A stretch of DNA of 64,000 bases from Streptantibioticus silvisoli (GTDB taxonomy: Bacteria; Actinomycetota; Actinomycetes; Streptomycetales; Streptomycetaceae). A model generated the notes under the pieces. The model saw only the letters and a program-made list of their open reading frames with translations, was not told where the DNA came from and ran no database searches. Of the stretch, positions 32,993-43,134 are shown piece after piece; position 1 is the stretch's first letter, and each line of letters begins with the position of its first letter. Location: the NCBI RefSeq assembly GCF_027947535.2, contig NZ_JAAGKO020000043.1:1-64000 (forward strand). Reading direction: 5' to 3'. Position numbers and translations under genes: made by a program.

Positions 32993-33102
32993 CCCCGTCC
33001 CCGGCGTTCCCGGCTCCCCGGCGTCCCCGCGTCCTCGGTGCCGCCGGGGTCGGCCGGGGTCCGCGGTCGCCGTGCGGACCGTCCCGGGGGTCGGCTCGCG
33101 AA

Positions 33103-33131
33103 GGTCGGTCCGCCGGCCGTACGGACCGACC
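33103..33131. terminator. Hairpin between pkaA and pkaB
   Basis: A 10-bp inverted repeat (GGTCGGTCCG / CGGACCGACC, 9-nt loop) lies in the 374-bp gap 32993-33366, about 110 bp after pkaA. It is a possible terminator; the gap also contains degenerate GAAGGTC repeats and probably a pkaB promoter. Confidence 0.4.
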
Positions 33132-33366
33132 CGTGAAGGTCCGATCCGCGCTCCGCGAACCCCGCGCGGACCCCCTCGCGGGGGGCCGGATCGTGCTCCG
33201 CGGGCCGCGATGTGGGCGACATGTCGACTTCTCGGGGGTGATTTCCCGCGCAGAAGCCGCACTCACCACCCGCCGGTGCTTCCAACGAGCCGTCACCCGC
33301 GTAGTTTTGTCGCCAGCGCATTCCCCAACTACCCGTCGCACCACCGCCGGACGAGTCGGAGCAGCC

Positions 33367-35610
33367 TTGGCACGGAAGATCGGCAGCCGCTACACCGCCG
33401 AGCGGGTCCTCGGTCGGGGGTCCGCGGGCACGGTATGGCTGGGCGACGGCCCCGAAGGCCCGGTCGCCATCAAACTGCTGCGTGAGGACCTCGCCTCCGA
33501 CCAGGAGCTCGTCGGCCGGTTCGTCCAGGAGCGCACCGCGCTGCTGTCCCTGGACCACCCGCGCATCGTCGGCATCCGCGACCTGGTCGTCGACGGCTGC
33601 GACCTGGCCCTCGTCATGGACCTGGTCGCCGGCTGCGACCTGCGCTCCCGGCTGGAACGCGACCGCCGCCTCGCCCCGGCCACCGCCGTGGCCATCGCCG
33701 CCGACGTCGCCGACGCGCTCGCCGCCGCCCACGCGGCCGGCGTGGTGCACCGCGACGTCAAGCCGGAGAACGTCCTGCTGGACACCGCCGCCCCGGCCGG
33801 CCCCGGCGACGCGCCGCCCGCGCTGCTCACCGACTTCGGCATCGCCCGGCTCGTCGACTCCCCGCGCCGCACCCGGGCCACCCGGATCATCGGCACCCCG
33901 GACTACCTCGCCCCGGAGATCATCGAGGGCCTGCCGCCGCGGGCCAGTGTCGACATCTACGCGCTGGCCACCGTGCTGTACGAACTGCTGGCCGGATTCA
34001 CCCCCTTCGGCGGCGGACACCCCGGCGCGGTGCTGCGCCGGCACGTCACCGAGACCGTCACGCCGATCCCCGGCCTGCCCACCGCGCTGTGGCAGCCGCT
34101 GGCGCAGTGCCTGGCCAAGGCCCCCGCGTCCCGGCTGACCGCCGTCGAGCTCGGCCAGCGGCTGCGCGACCTGCTGCCGCAGCTGGCCGGCCTGCCGCCG
34201 CTGGAGATCGCCTCACCGGACGACGACCAGGACGACGACGACAGCGACGACGTGCGGGACACCGGCCGGCCACCGGCCGGCCACCCGGCCGACCGCGACC
34301 CGGCCGCCCGGCCCGGCGCCGCCAGGGACACCGCCGCGGCTCCGGCCGTCCGGCGCGGCGCGGTGCCGCTGGTGCGCGCCGCGGCGCCGGACTCCAGCCG
34401 CGAGACGCACACCAGCATCAAGCTGCCCTCCGCCGAGGAACTGGCCGCCTACCCCGGCGCCCGGCGCACCGACGGCGCCCCGAGACCGCCGGCCGACGAC
34501 GAGGGCCGGCACCGCGCGGAACCCGAGCCGGTGCCGCGCCGCCGCCGCTTCAAGCTGGTCGCCGCCGCGGCCGCCGCCGTGGTCGCCGCGGGCATCGGCG
34601 GCTGGGCGGTCGCCGGTGGCAGCGACGACGGCAAGTCCAGCAGCCGCGAGGACCACGAACCGCCCGGCGACCACGCCCACGACTCGGCCACCCCGACCGC
34701 GCCCACCGCGGACGCCCCCGCCCCGCAGGGCAACATGGGCACCCCGGCCGCCGCCGTCCTGCCGCACTGGTCCGCCTTCCGCTCCGTGCCGCGCGCCCCG
34801 GTCGCGCTGACCGGCGGCCCCCGGGCGGTGCGGGTCTCCGGCGCCACCTACGTCTTCGCCCGCGGCGCCGACCAGAACATCTGGTACGTCGGCTGGAACC
34901 AGAAGGCCGACCGCTACACCTCCTGGGTGCGGCTGACCGGCATACACGTCAAGGGCGACCCGGCGGTGGTCTCCGCCCGGCCGGGCACCATCGACCTGTT
35001 CGCGGTGGGCACCGACGGCCTGCTCTACCGGCGCACCCTGACCGCGGGCGGCTGGGGGCAGTGGTTCCAGGTCGACGAGCGCACCAAGTTCGACGCCGCG
35101 CCCGCCGCCGCCTCCTCCGCGCCCGGCCGGATCGACCTGGTCGGCCGCACCGGCGGCGACCTGGTCACCGCCTCGCTGGTCGACGGCCGCTGGAACGCCT
35201 GGGCGGTGGTGCCCACCCCCGGCCGGATCACCGCGGCCCCCGCCCTGGTCTCCCGGCACGCCGACACCCTCGACGCCTTCGTGGTGCGCGCCTCCGACGG
35301 CGCGGTGCTGCACCTGCCGTTCGCCAACGGTGCCTGGCGGCCCACCCAGGTCGTCGGCCGGCTCGACGCCGACGGCCGCCCCGAGGCGGTCGGCGCCGGC
35401 GACCGGATCTACGTCGTCGCCCCGGCGCCCACCGGCGGCCTCGCGCAGGCGGTCTACGGCGACCCGGGCTGGACCCCGGCCGCCGCACCGTCGGCCGGCC
35501 GGTCCGGGCGGCCGGTGGCGCTGCTGGCCGACGGGGCCGAACTCCAGGCCTGGACCACCACCGCCTCCGGTGCGCTGGCCCACGCCACGGCCGCCGCCCC
35601 GGCGTCCTGA
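33367..35610 (+). CDS. pkaB: Membrane Ser/Thr protein kinase PkaB with extracellular beta-propeller
   Basis: A 747-residue Hanks-type kinase. The kinase domain (about 8-275) has [30 protein letters not shown] (Asp130), DFGIARL and [10 protein letters not shown]. An acidic/Pro-rich juxtamembrane region leads to a TM helix ([20 protein letters not shown], about 400). The extracellular part of about 300 residues is a repeated Trp-rich beta-propeller ([34 protein letters not shown]), resembling lectin-like PLL propellers. The start is TTG 33367, with GGAG 5 bp upstream, because the family begins with [10 protein letters not shown]. An external ligand-binding role is inference. prfB follows 23 bp later. 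Confidence 0.93.
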   Translation: MARKIGSRYTAERVLGRGSAGTVWLGDGPEGPVAIKLLREDLASDQELVGRFVQERTALLSLDHPRIVGIRDLVVDGCDLALVMDLVAGCDLRSRLERDRRLAPATAVAIAADVADALAAAHAAGVVHRDVKPENVLLDTAAPAGPGDAPPALLTDFGIARLVDSPRRTRATRIIGTPDYLAPEIIEGLPPRASVDIYALATVLYELLAGFTPFGGGHPGAVLRRHVTETVTPIPGLPTALWQPLAQCLAKAPASRLTAVELGQRLRDLLPQLAGLPPLEIASPDDDQDDDDSDDVRDTGRPPAGHPADRDPAARPGAARDTAAAPAVRRGAVPLVRAAAPDSSRETHTSIKLPSAEELAAYPGARRTDGAPRPPADDEGRHRAEPEPVPRRRRFKLVAAAAAAVVAAGIGGWAVAGGSDDGKSSSREDHEPPGDHAHDSATPTAPTADAPAPQGNMGTPAAAVLPHWSAFRSVPRAPVALTGGPRAVRVSGATYVFARGADQNIWYVGWNQKADRYTSWVRLTGIHVKGDPAVVSARPGTIDLFAVGTDGLLYRRTLTAGGWGQWFQVDERTKFDAAPAAASSAPGRIDLVGRTGGDLVTASLVDGRWNAWAVVPTPGRITAAPALVSRHADTLDAFVVRASDGAVLHLPFANGAWRPTQVVGRLDADGRPEAVGAGDRIYVVAPAPTGGLAQAVYGDPGWTPAAAPSAGRSGRPVALLADGAELQAWTTTASGALAHATAAAPAS

Positions 35611-35620
35611 CGCGAGCCGG

Positions 35621-35634
35621 TAGGCTGGGGCCCG
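35621..35634 (+). promoter_or_regulatory. Leaderless-type promoter of prfB
   Basis: TAGGCT (35621-35626) is a TAnnnT -10 element ending 7 bp before the GTG start, with no Shine-Dalgarno sequence between. This is the pattern of a leaderless mRNA. Confidence 0.6.
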
Positions 35635-36740
35635 TGGCAATCCTCGACGCATCCGAAGAGCTGAAGTCCCTCTCCTCCACCATGGAGTCGATCGAGGCCG
35701 TACTCGACCTGGACAAGATGAAGGCCGACATCGCCGACCTCGAGGAGCAGGCGGCGGCCCCGAATCTCTGGGACGACCCGGACAGCGCCCAGAAGATCAC
35801 CAGCCGGCTGTCCTACCTCCAGGGCGAACTGCGCAAGACGCAGGCCCTGCGCGGCCGGATCGACGACCTGGAGGTGCTCTTCGAGCTCGCCGAGGACGAG
35901 GACGACGCCGACACCCGCACCGAGGCCGAGGCCGAGCTCGTCACCGTCCGCAAGGCGGTGGACGAGATGGAGGTCCGCACCCTGCTGTCCGGCGAGTACG
36001 ACGCCCGCGAGGCGCTGGTCAACATCCGCGCCGAGGCCGGCGGCGTCGACGCCGCGGACTTCGCCGAGCAGCTCCAGCGCATGTACCTGCGCTGGGCCGA
36101 GCGGCACGGCTACAGCACCGAGGTCCTCGACACCTCCTACGCGGAGGAGGCCGGCATCAAGTCGACCACCTTCGCCGTCAAGTCCCCGTACGCGTACGGC
36201 ACGCTCTCCGTCGAGCAGGGCACCCACCGCCTGGTGCGCATCTCGCCGTTCGACAACCAGGGCCGCCGCCAGACGTCGTTCGCTGGCGTCGAGGTGCTGC
36301 CGGTCGTCGAGCAGTCCGACCACGTCGAGATCGACGAGTCCGAGCTGCGCGTCGACGTCTACCGGTCCTCCGGCCCCGGCGGCCAGGGCGTCAACACCAC
36401 CGACTCCGCGGTGCGCATCACCCACCTGGCGACCGGCATCGTCGTCTCCTGCCAGAACGAGCGCTCGCAGATCCAGAACCGCGCCTCCGCGATGAACGTC
36501 CTGCAGGCCAAGCTGCTGGAACGCCGCCGCCAGGAGGAGCAGGCCAGGATGGACGCGCTCAAGAGCAGCGACGGCAACTCCTGGGGCAGCCAGATGCGTT
36601 CCTACGTCCTGCACCCGTACCAGATGGTCAAGGACCTGCGCACCGAGTTCGAGGTCGGCAACCCGCAGGCCGTGCTGGACGGCGAGATCGACGGCTTCCT
36701 GGAGGCCGGTATCCGCTGGCGCAAGCAGGGCGAGAAGTAA
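35634..36740 (+). CDS. prfB: Peptide chain release factor 2
   Basis: A 368-residue RF2 that terminates translation at UGA and UAA. It has the codon-recognition tripeptide SPF (in [12 protein letters not shown]) and the catalytic GGQ loop in [10 protein letters not shown], followed by the RF2-type C-terminal domain. GTG 35634 is the start. The frame is continuous, so the programmed +1 frameshift of E. coli prfB is absent. It lies directly after pkaB but has its own leaderless-type promoter. Confidence 0.97.
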   Translation: MAILDASEELKSLSSTMESIEAVLDLDKMKADIADLEEQAAAPNLWDDPDSAQKITSRLSYLQGELRKTQALRGRIDDLEVLFELAEDEDDADTRTEAEAELVTVRKAVDEMEVRTLLSGEYDAREALVNIRAEAGGVDAADFAEQLQRMYLRWAERHGYSTEVLDTSYAEEAGIKSTTFAVKSPYAYGTLSVEQGTHRLVRISPFDNQGRRQTSFAGVEVLPVVEQSDHVEIDESELRVDVYRSSGPGGQGVNTTDSAVRITHLATGIVVSCQNERSQIQNRASAMNVLQAKLLERRRQEEQARMDALKSSDGNSWGSQMRSYVLHPYQMVKDLRTEFEVGNPQAVLDGEIDGFLEAGIRWRKQGEK

Positions 36741-37026
36741 ACCCCTCTTCCCGATGGAAGTCGTTCTACTTGTGCGTGAGTTGAGCTTTTTTGTCACAGC
36801 CTGATACCCAACTGCCGGGCAAAGAGCCTCAATTCGGTCATTGAGTAGGCAATGGCCTTGACGGTGCGGCCGAAAGTGGGAAGGCTGACGCCCGGCATGC
36901 GTATGGCGGGGCGCGAGCGAGCGGGGGCGAGCGGGCCGTGTTCCTGCGGTTGACGACATTCCGCCGGGCCGCTGCTCCACCATGCTGCCTCATATTCGAG
37001 CTTGCAGCTACTGGGGGTAGTGAGTA

Positions 37027-38034
37027 GTGACCAACCGTAAAACTCGGGTGCGCCTGGCGCGCATAGCGGCCGGCGCGGTCTTCGCGGCCGGCGCCTCGCT
37101 GACCGCCGTGGGCACCGCCCAGGCCGTCGGCGTCGGCTCCCACAACAGCACCACGCAGACCGCGGACGACACCGCGGGTTCCTCCGACGGCGGTGGCGGC
37201 GTCCAGGGCGCCGGCGGCGGCTCCGGTGACGACGGCAACTCCACGCTGGGCGGCATCAGCATCGGCGGTGACATCAGCATCGGCGGCGACAGCTCCGGCA
37301 CCACGGGCTCCGGCGACCAGGGCACCACCGGTGACGACGGCAGCTCCACGCTGGGCACCACCGGTTCCGACACCTCCGGCACCACGGGTTCGGACACCTC
37401 CGGCACCACCGGTTCCGACACCTCCGGCACGACCGGTTCGGACACCTCTGGCACCACGGGTTCCGACACCTCTGGCACGACCGGTTCGGACACCTCCGGT
37501 ACCACGGGCTCGGACACTTCCGGCACGACGGGTTCGGACACCTCTGGCACCACGGGTTCCGACACCTCGGGCACGACCGGTTCGGACACCTCGGGCACGA
37601 CGGGTTCCGACACCTCCGGTACCACGGGCTCGGACACCTCCGGCTCGACCGGTACCGGCACCTCCGGCTCGACCGGTACCACCGGTACCACCGGTGCCAC
37701 CGGCACGTCCGGCAGCACCGGTACCTCTGGTTCCACCGGCAGCAGCGGCTCGACCGGCAGCACCGGCTCCAGCGGTTCGGGCTCGTCCGGTTCGGGTTCC
37801 TCCGACGGCGGAACCTGCACCCTGTCGCAGGACAGCGTCAACTGCGGCAACACCCCGGCGCCGGACAACAACGGCGTCCCGGAGTCCGTCGCCCCGGGCG
37901 CGGCCAAGCAGCAGCTGGCCGAGACCGGTGCCGGGGAGACGTACTTCCTGCTCATCGGCGCCGCGACCATGATCGCCGGCGGTATCGGCTTCCGCCTGAT
38001 GCCCCGCCTGGTCAACCGCCGCACCGCCGCCTGA
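37027..38034 (+). CDS. Sortase-anchored surface protein with Ser/Asp/Thr/Gly repeats
   Basis: A 335-residue secreted protein with a signal peptide ending in GTAQA (about residue 36). A Gly/Ser-rich region and twelve copies of the octapeptide SDTSGTTG follow, then more Thr/Ser/Gly repeats and a compact [12 protein letters not shown] block with two cysteines. The C-terminal sorting signal is LAETG (297-301), a hydrophobic stretch and a basic tail RLVNRRTAA. LAxTG is the class E sortase signal of Streptomyces. The start is GTG 37027. The repeat region is probably an extended stalk; function unknown. The preceding 285 bp are AT-richer than average and contain no gene. Confidence 0.88.
   Translation: MTNRKTRVRLARIAAGAVFAAGASLTAVGTAQAVGVGSHNSTTQTADDTAGSSDGGGGVQGAGGGSGDDGNSTLGGISIGGDISIGGDSSGTTGSGDQGTTGDDGSSTLGTTGSDTSGTTGSDTSGTTGSDTSGTTGSDTSGTTGSDTSGTTGSDTSGTTGSDTSGTTGSDTSGTTGSDTSGTTGSDTSGTTGSDTSGTTGSDTSGSTGTGTSGSTGTTGTTGATGTSGSTGTSGSTGSSGSTGSTGSSGSGSSGSGSSDGGTCTLSQDSVNCGNTPAPDNNGVPESVAPGAAKQQLAETGAGETYFLLIGAATMIAGGIGFRLMPRLVNRRTAA
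37365..37653 (+). repeat. Twelve 24-bp tandem repeats (SDTSGTTG)
   Basis: GGTTCSGACACCTCYGGCAC-type units of 24 bp, each encoding one octapeptide, run without interruption. Third-position differences between units show the array has aged and been kept in frame. Confidence 0.92.
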
Positions 38035-38078
38035 CCGCTGACCCGGTCACGCTGAGTACGCGCCGCGCGCGACGAGGG

Positions 38079-38110
38079 CCTGGAACCGTACGCATCCGTA
38101 CGGTTCCAGG
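38079..38110. terminator. Terminator hairpin
   Basis: A perfect 14-bp inverted repeat (CCTGGAACCGTACG and its complement, 4-nt loop CATC) lies 45 bp after the surface-protein stop, between convergent genes. Confidence 0.85.
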
Positions 38111-38219
38111 CTCTCGGCGTTCGCGCGGTCCACCTGGTCCACCCGGCTCGTTCCACGGGCACACGCGTCATCCGCCGGGCACCCCGGGGCGCCCGGCTCA
38201 CGTCATGCGGTGCCGGCTG

Positions 38220-38411
38220 CTACGCGGTGGCCTGGTGAACGACCACCACGACCGCGATCAGCGCCACCAGCAGGGCCACCAGGGTCGCGGGCGTGAGCCC
38301 GCCGAACGGGTTCTCCTGGTGAAGGCGCTCCCGGTTGGCCCGGCACACCGCGCACCGCCCCTCGGCGACGGGGCCGGCGCAGTTGGCACACACCAGTCGG
38401 TCGCACGTCAT
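38220..38411 (-). CDS. Small zinc-ribbon membrane protein
   Basis: A 63-residue protein. The N-terminus has two CxxC pairs (CANC, CAVC), a zinc-ribbon pattern, followed by [15 protein letters not shown] and a single C-terminal transmembrane helix ([15 protein letters not shown]). It looks like a conserved Streptomyces small membrane protein located between the prfB and ftsEX regions. Function unknown. A purine-rich GAGGAGGACATCGC tract lies before its ATG on the minus strand and supports translation. Confidence 0.78.
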   Translation of the reverse strand: MTCDRLVCANCAGPVAEGRCAVCRANRERLHQENPFGGLTPATLVALLVALIAVVVVVHQATA

Positions 38412-38705
38412 GCGATGTCCTCCTCACCCAGCTACCCAGCTCAACGCCGTCGGGCGTCCACCGGTTCCCACTGTGCCAGTATCCTGCCGATTCGGCGCGT
38501 CCCCGGACCGCGGTGCGATACCGGGGCCGCCCGCGCCGACCGGTTGAGGCGGTCTTGCGTTGTTCGTCCCCGTGTGGTGGGTGAGGAAATCCACCAACCC
38601 CATACGGCGACTGCGCGCTCATGGCCGCTTCGCGTAAGGTCGGCGCACCGGGAGAGCCGCGCGTACGGCGCTCCGTCCCCCTCCAGTCCGACTCTGGTGC
38701 GAGCT

Positions 38706-39395
38706 GTGATCCGATTCGACAATGTGAGCAAGACCTACCCCAAACAGAACCGTCCCGCACTCCGGGACGTGACGTTGGAGATCGAGAAGGGCGAATTCGT
38801 CTTCCTGGTGGGTTCCTCCGGCTCCGGGAAGTCGACCTTCCTGCGCCTGATGCTGCGCGAGGAGCGCACCGACACCGGCTCCGTCCACGTGCTGGGCAAG
38901 GACCTCAACCGGCTGTCCAACTGGAAGGTCCCGCAGATGCGGCGCCAGGTGGGCACCGTCTTCCAGGACTTCCGGCTGCTGCCCAACAAGACCGTGACGC
39001 AGAATGTCGCGTTCGCCCTCGAGGTCATCGGCAAGCCGCGCGCCACCATCCGCAAGACCGTCCCGGAGGTCCTCGACCTGGTCGGACTGGCCGGCAAGGA
39101 CGACCGCATGCCGGGCGAGCTGTCCGGCGGTGAGCAGCAACGCGTCGCCGTGGCACGGGCGTTCGTCAACCGGCCGCTGCTGCTGATCGCGGACGAGCCG
39201 ACCGGAAACCTCGACCCGCAGACCTCGGTCGGCATCATGAAGCTGCTGGACCGCATCAACCGCACCGGGACCACCGTGGTGATGGCGACCCACGACCAGC
39301 AGATCGTGGACCAGATGCGCAAGCGCGTCATCGAATTGGAGAAGGGGCGACTGGTCCGCGACCAGTCGCGCGGTGTCTACGGCTACCAGCACTGA
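38706..39395 (+). CDS. ftsE: Cell division ABC transporter ATPase FtsE
   Basis: A 229-residue ABC ATPase that, with FtsX, transmits a cytoplasmic signal to extracellular peptidoglycan hydrolases during division or growth. It has Walker [14 protein letters not shown]-loop [13 protein letters not shown], signature [14 protein letters not shown], Walker [14 protein letters not shown] and switch His in MATHDQQ. GTG 38706 ([14 protein letters not shown]) matches the family start. ftsX follows after 45 bp and is almost certainly co-transcribed. The 294 bp upstream contain no other gene. Confidence 0.97.
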   Translation: MIRFDNVSKTYPKQNRPALRDVTLEIEKGEFVFLVGSSGSGKSTFLRLMLREERTDTGSVHVLGKDLNRLSNWKVPQMRRQVGTVFQDFRLLPNKTVTQNVAFALEVIGKPRATIRKTVPEVLDLVGLAGKDDRMPGELSGGEQQRVAVARAFVNRPLLLIADEPTGNLDPQTSVGIMKLLDRINRTGTTVVMATHDQQIVDQMRKRVIELEKGRLVRDQSRGVYGYQH

Positions 39396-39440
39396 GCCCG
39401 CCCCCAGCCGCAGCCACCACCAGAAAGGTCCCCACCTCCC

Positions 39441-40358
39441 ATGCGCCTCCAGTTCGTCATGTCGGAGATCGGCGTCGGCCTCCGGCGCAACCTCACCATG
39501 ACCTTCGCGGTGATCGTCTCCGTAGCGCTGTCCCTCGCCCTCGCCGGCGGTTCCTGGCTCGGCCGCGAGCAGGTCACCCACATGAAGGGCTACTGGTACG
39601 ACAAGGTCGAGGTCTCGATCTTCCTGTGCAACAAGGTTGACGTGACCACGAGCAAGAACTGCGCCGACGGGCCGGCCACCGCCCAGCAGCGGTCCGCCAT
39701 AGCGGCCTCGCTGAAGAGCAACCCGCTGGTCGACAAGTTCTACGTGGAGGACCCGGCCGAGGCGTACGTGCACTACAAGCAGCAGTTCGCCGGCCAGCCC
39801 GGCAACGACCTGCTCACCCCGGACCAGATGGAGTACTCCTTCCGGGTCAAGCTCAAGGACCCCAACAAGTTCGACGTCATCACCACCCGCTACAGCAACA
39901 GTCCGGGCGTCATACAGGTCCAGGACCAACGCGCCCTGCTGCAGAACCTGTTCGGCCTGCTCAACGGCATGACGTACGTGGCACTCGCGGTGCTCGCCTT
40001 CATGCTCACCGTGGCGATGCTGCTGATCGTCAACACCGTGCGCGTCTCGGCGTTCAGCCGTCGGCGTGAGACCGGCATCATGAGACTCGTCGGCGCCTCC
40101 GGCTTCTACATCCAGGCGCCGTTCATCATGGAAGCCGCGTTCGCCGGGCTCATCGGCGGCCTGCTCGCCTGCGGAATGCTGCTGACCGGGCGGTACTTCC
40201 TCGTCGAGGGCGGCCTCGACCTCCAGGACAAGATCAAACTGATTCAGTTCCTCGGCTGGGGCGACGTGATCCGCGTCCTGCCGCTGGTGCTGGTCGTCGG
40301 CATCCTGATGCCCTCGCTCGCCGCGTTCTTCACCCTCCGCAAGTACCTCAGGGTGTGA
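39441..40358 (+). CDS. ftsX: Cell division ABC transporter permease FtsX
   Basis: A 305-residue permease partner of FtsE. One N-terminal transmembrane helix (FAVIVSVALSLALAGGSWL) is followed by an extracellular loop of about 125 residues with two cysteines, then three C-terminal helices. The conserved block MRLVGASGFYIQAPFIMEA lies between the second and third helices. RBS AGAAAGG lies about 12 bp upstream. In actinobacteria the loop engages a cell-wall hydrolase; the partner is not in this window, though a secreted protease gene follows. Confidence 0.96.
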   Translation: MRLQFVMSEIGVGLRRNLTMTFAVIVSVALSLALAGGSWLGREQVTHMKGYWYDKVEVSIFLCNKVDVTTSKNCADGPATAQQRSAIAASLKSNPLVDKFYVEDPAEAYVHYKQQFAGQPGNDLLTPDQMEYSFRVKLKDPNKFDVITTRYSNSPGVIQVQDQRALLQNLFGLLNGMTYVALAVLAFMLTVAMLLIVNTVRVSAFSRRRETGIMRLVGASGFYIQAPFIMEAAFAGLIGGLLACGMLLTGRYFLVEGGLDLQDKIKLIQFLGWGDVIRVLPLVLVVGILMPSLAAFFTLRKYLRV

Positions 40359-40402
40359 CGCACACCGGGCGCCAACTCCCGTTGATCCGCCCGGTTCTGC
40401 CC

Positions 40403-40416
40403 TAGACTCCCGGACA
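40403..40416 (+). promoter_or_regulatory. Leaderless-type promoter of the S41 protease gene
   Basis: TAGACT (40403-40408) ends 7 bp before the ATG, with no ribosome binding site. TTGATC lies 15 bp further upstream as a possible, sub-optimally spaced -35. Confidence 0.55.
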
Positions 40417-41780
40417 TGTCCGGCTCCACGATGTTCGGGACGCCCCGGCGGAACCGCCGCGGGCTGACCCTGACACTGGTCTTCGGCGCCGTGCTCGCGA
40501 CCGGCGCCGCCACCGGCTCGTTCGGCGGCGGCCCCGGTGCGCCCGCTCCCGCCGGCCCACCCACCGTCGACCGCCCCGCCCCCGCCGCGGGTGCCTCCGG
40601 CGGTAGGTCCGGTGCGGGTGCGGGTGCGTCCGGCTCCGGTGCGGGTGGCTCCGGCGGTACGTCCGGCCCCGGTGCGGGCACTTCTGGCAGCGGTACGGGC
40701 GTTGTCGGCACCGGTGCGGGCTCCTCCGGCGCCGACACCTTCGGGACCGCCGACATCGCCTCGGCCATCGACGGCGGCCGGATCGCCCCGAGCGCGGTCT
40801 CCCGGCTGGTGACCCGCGACGGCGGACCGTGGTCGGCGTTCTACACCCCGCAGCAGTTCGAGGGCTTCCACCAGGAGCTCGACGGCGGCTACGTCGGCGT
40901 CGGCCTGTGGGTGCGCCGGGCCCCCGACGGCACGATCAGCGTCTCCCAGGTCCAGCCCGGCACCCCCGCCCGCCGGGCCGGCGTCGCCGCCGGCGACGTG
41001 CTGCGGGCCGTCGACGGCACACCGGTGTCCGGCCGGCCGGTCACCGACGTCGTCGCCCGGCTGCGCGGCGTCAACCCCGCCGACCCGGCCGACCCGGCCA
41101 CCGCGCCCGCCCCGGACCCCGGCAGCGCCGTCCGGCTCGTCGTGGTCCACCACGGCCACCCGCGCACCGTCGTCCTGCGCCGCGCCCTGCTGTCGGCCCG
41201 CCCGGTCACCGTCACGCGCCCGGCGCCCGGGGTGGAGAGCATCGCGGTCAGCGCCTTCACCGCCGGCGTCGGCGGCCAGGTGCGCGCCGCGCTCGCCGGC
41301 GGCGACCACCGCGACGGCGTCCTGCTCGACCTGCGCGGCGACTCCGGCGGCCTGGTCACCGAGGCGGTCGACGTCGCCTCGCTGTTCCTGCGCGGCGGCG
41401 AGGTGGCCTCCTACGACGTCGACGGCACCCCGCACCGCCTCGACGCCCGGCCCGGCGGCGACACCGCGACCCCGCTGGTGGTGCTGGTCGACGGCGGCAC
41501 GATGAGCGCCGCCGAACTGCTCACCGGCGCCCTCCAGGACCGCGGCCGCGCGGTGGTGGTCGGCTCGCGCACCTTCGGCAAGGGCTCCGTCCAGCTGCCC
41601 AGCGCCCTGCCGGACGGCTCCGTCGCCGAACTCACCGTCGGCCACTACCGCACCCCCGACGGCCACGTCGTCGACGGCCACGGCATCCGCCCCGACGTGC
41701 TGATCGCCCCCGGAAGGCCCGGTTCCGTCGCCGAACGGACCGCGATCACGGTATTGAGTGGCCTCGGCACCGCGCCTTAG
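40416..41780 (+). CDS. S41-family carboxy-terminal processing protease
   Basis: A 454-residue secreted or membrane-anchored CtpA/Tsp-like serine protease. A hydrophobic N-terminal signal segment (LTLTLVFGAVLATGAATG) is followed by an approximately 75-residue Gly/Ser/Ala low-complexity linker with GAGxSGSG repeats. A PDZ domain comes next (GVGLWVRRAPDGTISVSQVQ) and then the protease core, with catalytic Ser364 in GGTMSAAELL and Lys389 in RTFGKGSVQ. It acts outside the membrane. It sits between ftsX and smpB, as in other Streptomyces. The linker is another short-period repeat. Confidence 0.94.
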   Translation: MSGSTMFGTPRRNRRGLTLTLVFGAVLATGAATGSFGGGPGAPAPAGPPTVDRPAPAAGASGGRSGAGAGASGSGAGGSGGTSGPGAGTSGSGTGVVGTGAGSSGADTFGTADIASAIDGGRIAPSAVSRLVTRDGGPWSAFYTPQQFEGFHQELDGGYVGVGLWVRRAPDGTISVSQVQPGTPARRAGVAAGDVLRAVDGTPVSGRPVTDVVARLRGVNPADPADPATAPAPDPGSAVRLVVVHHGHPRTVVLRRALLSARPVTVTRPAPGVESIAVSAFTAGVGGQVRAALAGGDHRDGVLLDLRGDSGGLVTEAVDVASLFLRGGEVASYDVDGTPHRLDARPGGDTATPLVVLVDGGTMSAAELLTGALQDRGRAVVVGSRTFGKGSVQLPSALPDGSVAELTVGHYRTPDGHVVDGHGIRPDVLIAPGRPGSVAERTAITVLSGLGTAP

Positions 41781-41798
41781 TGCGACAATGACCCCGCT

Positions 41799-42278
41799 AT
41801 GGCTAAAGAGACGGGTCGCAAGCTGATCGCGCAGAACAAGAAGGCGCGGCACGACTATCACATCCTCGACACCTACGAGGCGGGCCTGGTGCTGACCGGC
41901 ACCGAGGTCAAGTCGCTCCGCCAGGGGCGTGCCTCGCTGGTGGACGGCTTCGCGCAGCTCGACGGCGGCGAGGCGTGGCTGCACAACGTCCACATCCCCG
42001 AGTACAGCCAGGGGACCTGGACCAACCACTCCGCCCGCCGCCGCCGCAAACTGCTGCTGCACCGCACCGAGATCGACAAGCTGGTCGGCAAGACGCAGGA
42101 GACCGGCCACACCCTGGTACCGCTCCAGCTGTACTTCAAGGACGGCCGGGCCAAGGTCGAGATCGCGCTCGCCAAGGGCAAGAAGGACTACGACAAGCGG
42201 CAGACCCTGCGCGAGAAGCAGGACCGCCGCGAGTCCGACCGCGCGATGTCGGCCGCGCGCCGCCGGCAACGCGCGTAG
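41799..42278 (+). CDS. smpB: SsrA-binding protein SmpB
   Basis: A 159-residue tmRNA partner for trans-translation. The beta-barrel core is [33 protein letters not shown] and [10 protein letters not shown]. The basic C-terminal tail [16 protein letters not shown] mimics the missing mRNA codon-anticodon helix in the A site. Its neighbour ssrA begins 306 bp downstream, the usual pairing. The length is normal. Confidence 0.98.
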   Translation: MAKETGRKLIAQNKKARHDYHILDTYEAGLVLTGTEVKSLRQGRASLVDGFAQLDGGEAWLHNVHIPEYSQGTWTNHSARRRRKLLLHRTEIDKLVGKTQETGHTLVPLQLYFKDGRAKVEIALAKGKKDYDKRQTLREKQDRRESDRAMSAARRRQRA

Positions 42279-42309
42279 GCCGGCGGGCGGACGGGCTTCT
42301 CCGGGGGCG

Positions 42310-42440
42310 TGGGGTGCTTCGCGTTCCGCGGTGCGCTCTGCGTCCAGCGGTGCGTTTCGCGTCCTGCGGGTGCGTTGGTACGCCGGGACGTCGGTACGCC
42401 GGGACGTCGGTGCGTTCAGCGGCGCGCCGGTCGCCCGCCA
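42310..42440. repeat. Short tandem repeats between smpB and ssrA
   Basis: Three degenerate ~20-bp units built on GCGGTGCG are followed by a perfect two-copy 16-bp repeat (GGTACGCCGGGACGTC at 42377 and 42393). The remaining part of the gap holds the ssrA promoter. Confidence 0.75.
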
Positions 42441-42584
42441 CGGCCGGCGCGTCCGTTTCGGTGCGGTACGTCACTCCCGGGGAGGACCGGCCGGGAATGC
42501 GCTGGCAGCCGACGACGTTCTTCCCGTACGATGGGACACGCATCGACCGGAGCGATCCGGCCGCGCACCTTGAGAACACCACAT

Positions 42585-42963
42585 GGGGATGATCGGTTTC
42601 GACTGCGGTTGTCGAGGCAGAGGAAGCGAGCCGAGGAATGCGGCAATGATCTCGTAAACCACCTGTCGCAAAACAATAATCGCCAATCACAAGCGCGATT
42701 CCTTCGCCCTCGCTGCCTGATCTAATCAGCTAGCGACTCTGCGGAGTGTCAGCCCGGGACTGTTCCCGACCCGGATCCTGACATCATCAAGGGAACTAAA
42801 CCACTGGGCCCGGCCACGGGGCCCGGTGGGAAATCAAACAGTGGCTGGGCCCGTCGGCAGCTTGTCCGCGTGACAGCCGGGGCCGAGAAAAGCACAGCGG
42901 ACTGCGCTCGGAGAAGCTCTGGTTCCGCACCGTAGGACGCGGGTTCGATTCCCGCCATCTCCA
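42585..42963 (+). ncRNA. ssrA: Transfer-messenger RNA
   Basis: A 379-nt tmRNA. The 5' GGGGATG pairs with 3' CATCTCC to form the acceptor stem. The T-arm GGTTCGATTCC is present. The tag frame begins at GCC 42682 and reads ANHKRDSFALAA, with its UGA at 42718-42720; the FALAA degron is typical. Pseudoknot-like GC-rich helices fill the middle. CCA is not encoded (genomic sequence after the discriminator A is CGA). TACGAT (42527-42532) is a good -10, implying a 5' leader of about 45 nt removed by RNase P. It lies just after smpB. Confidence 0.97.
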
Positions 42964-43134
42964 CGAATGCGATAGGCGACGTGTGCCCGCGGAAAGCGCG
43001 GGCCATGTCGCCTTCGTCGTATCTGCTCGGCTCCGCCTCGCCTGCGGGGGGCTTCGCCACCCCACACCCCCCTCGCCCCCGCTTCCGGGGGCACCCCGAT
43101 CGCCCCTGCGGCGCCTTCCGCTTCTCCGGGGGCC

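Noticed and set aside
35634-36740. Programmed frameshift in prfB
   Set aside because: The frame is continuous from GTG to the stop with no internal UGA; actinobacterial prfB often lacks it.
38619-42269. 1216-codon minus-strand frame opposite ftsE, ftsX, S41 protease and smpB
   Set aside because: It crosses four well-supported genes and their promoters. Shadow frame.
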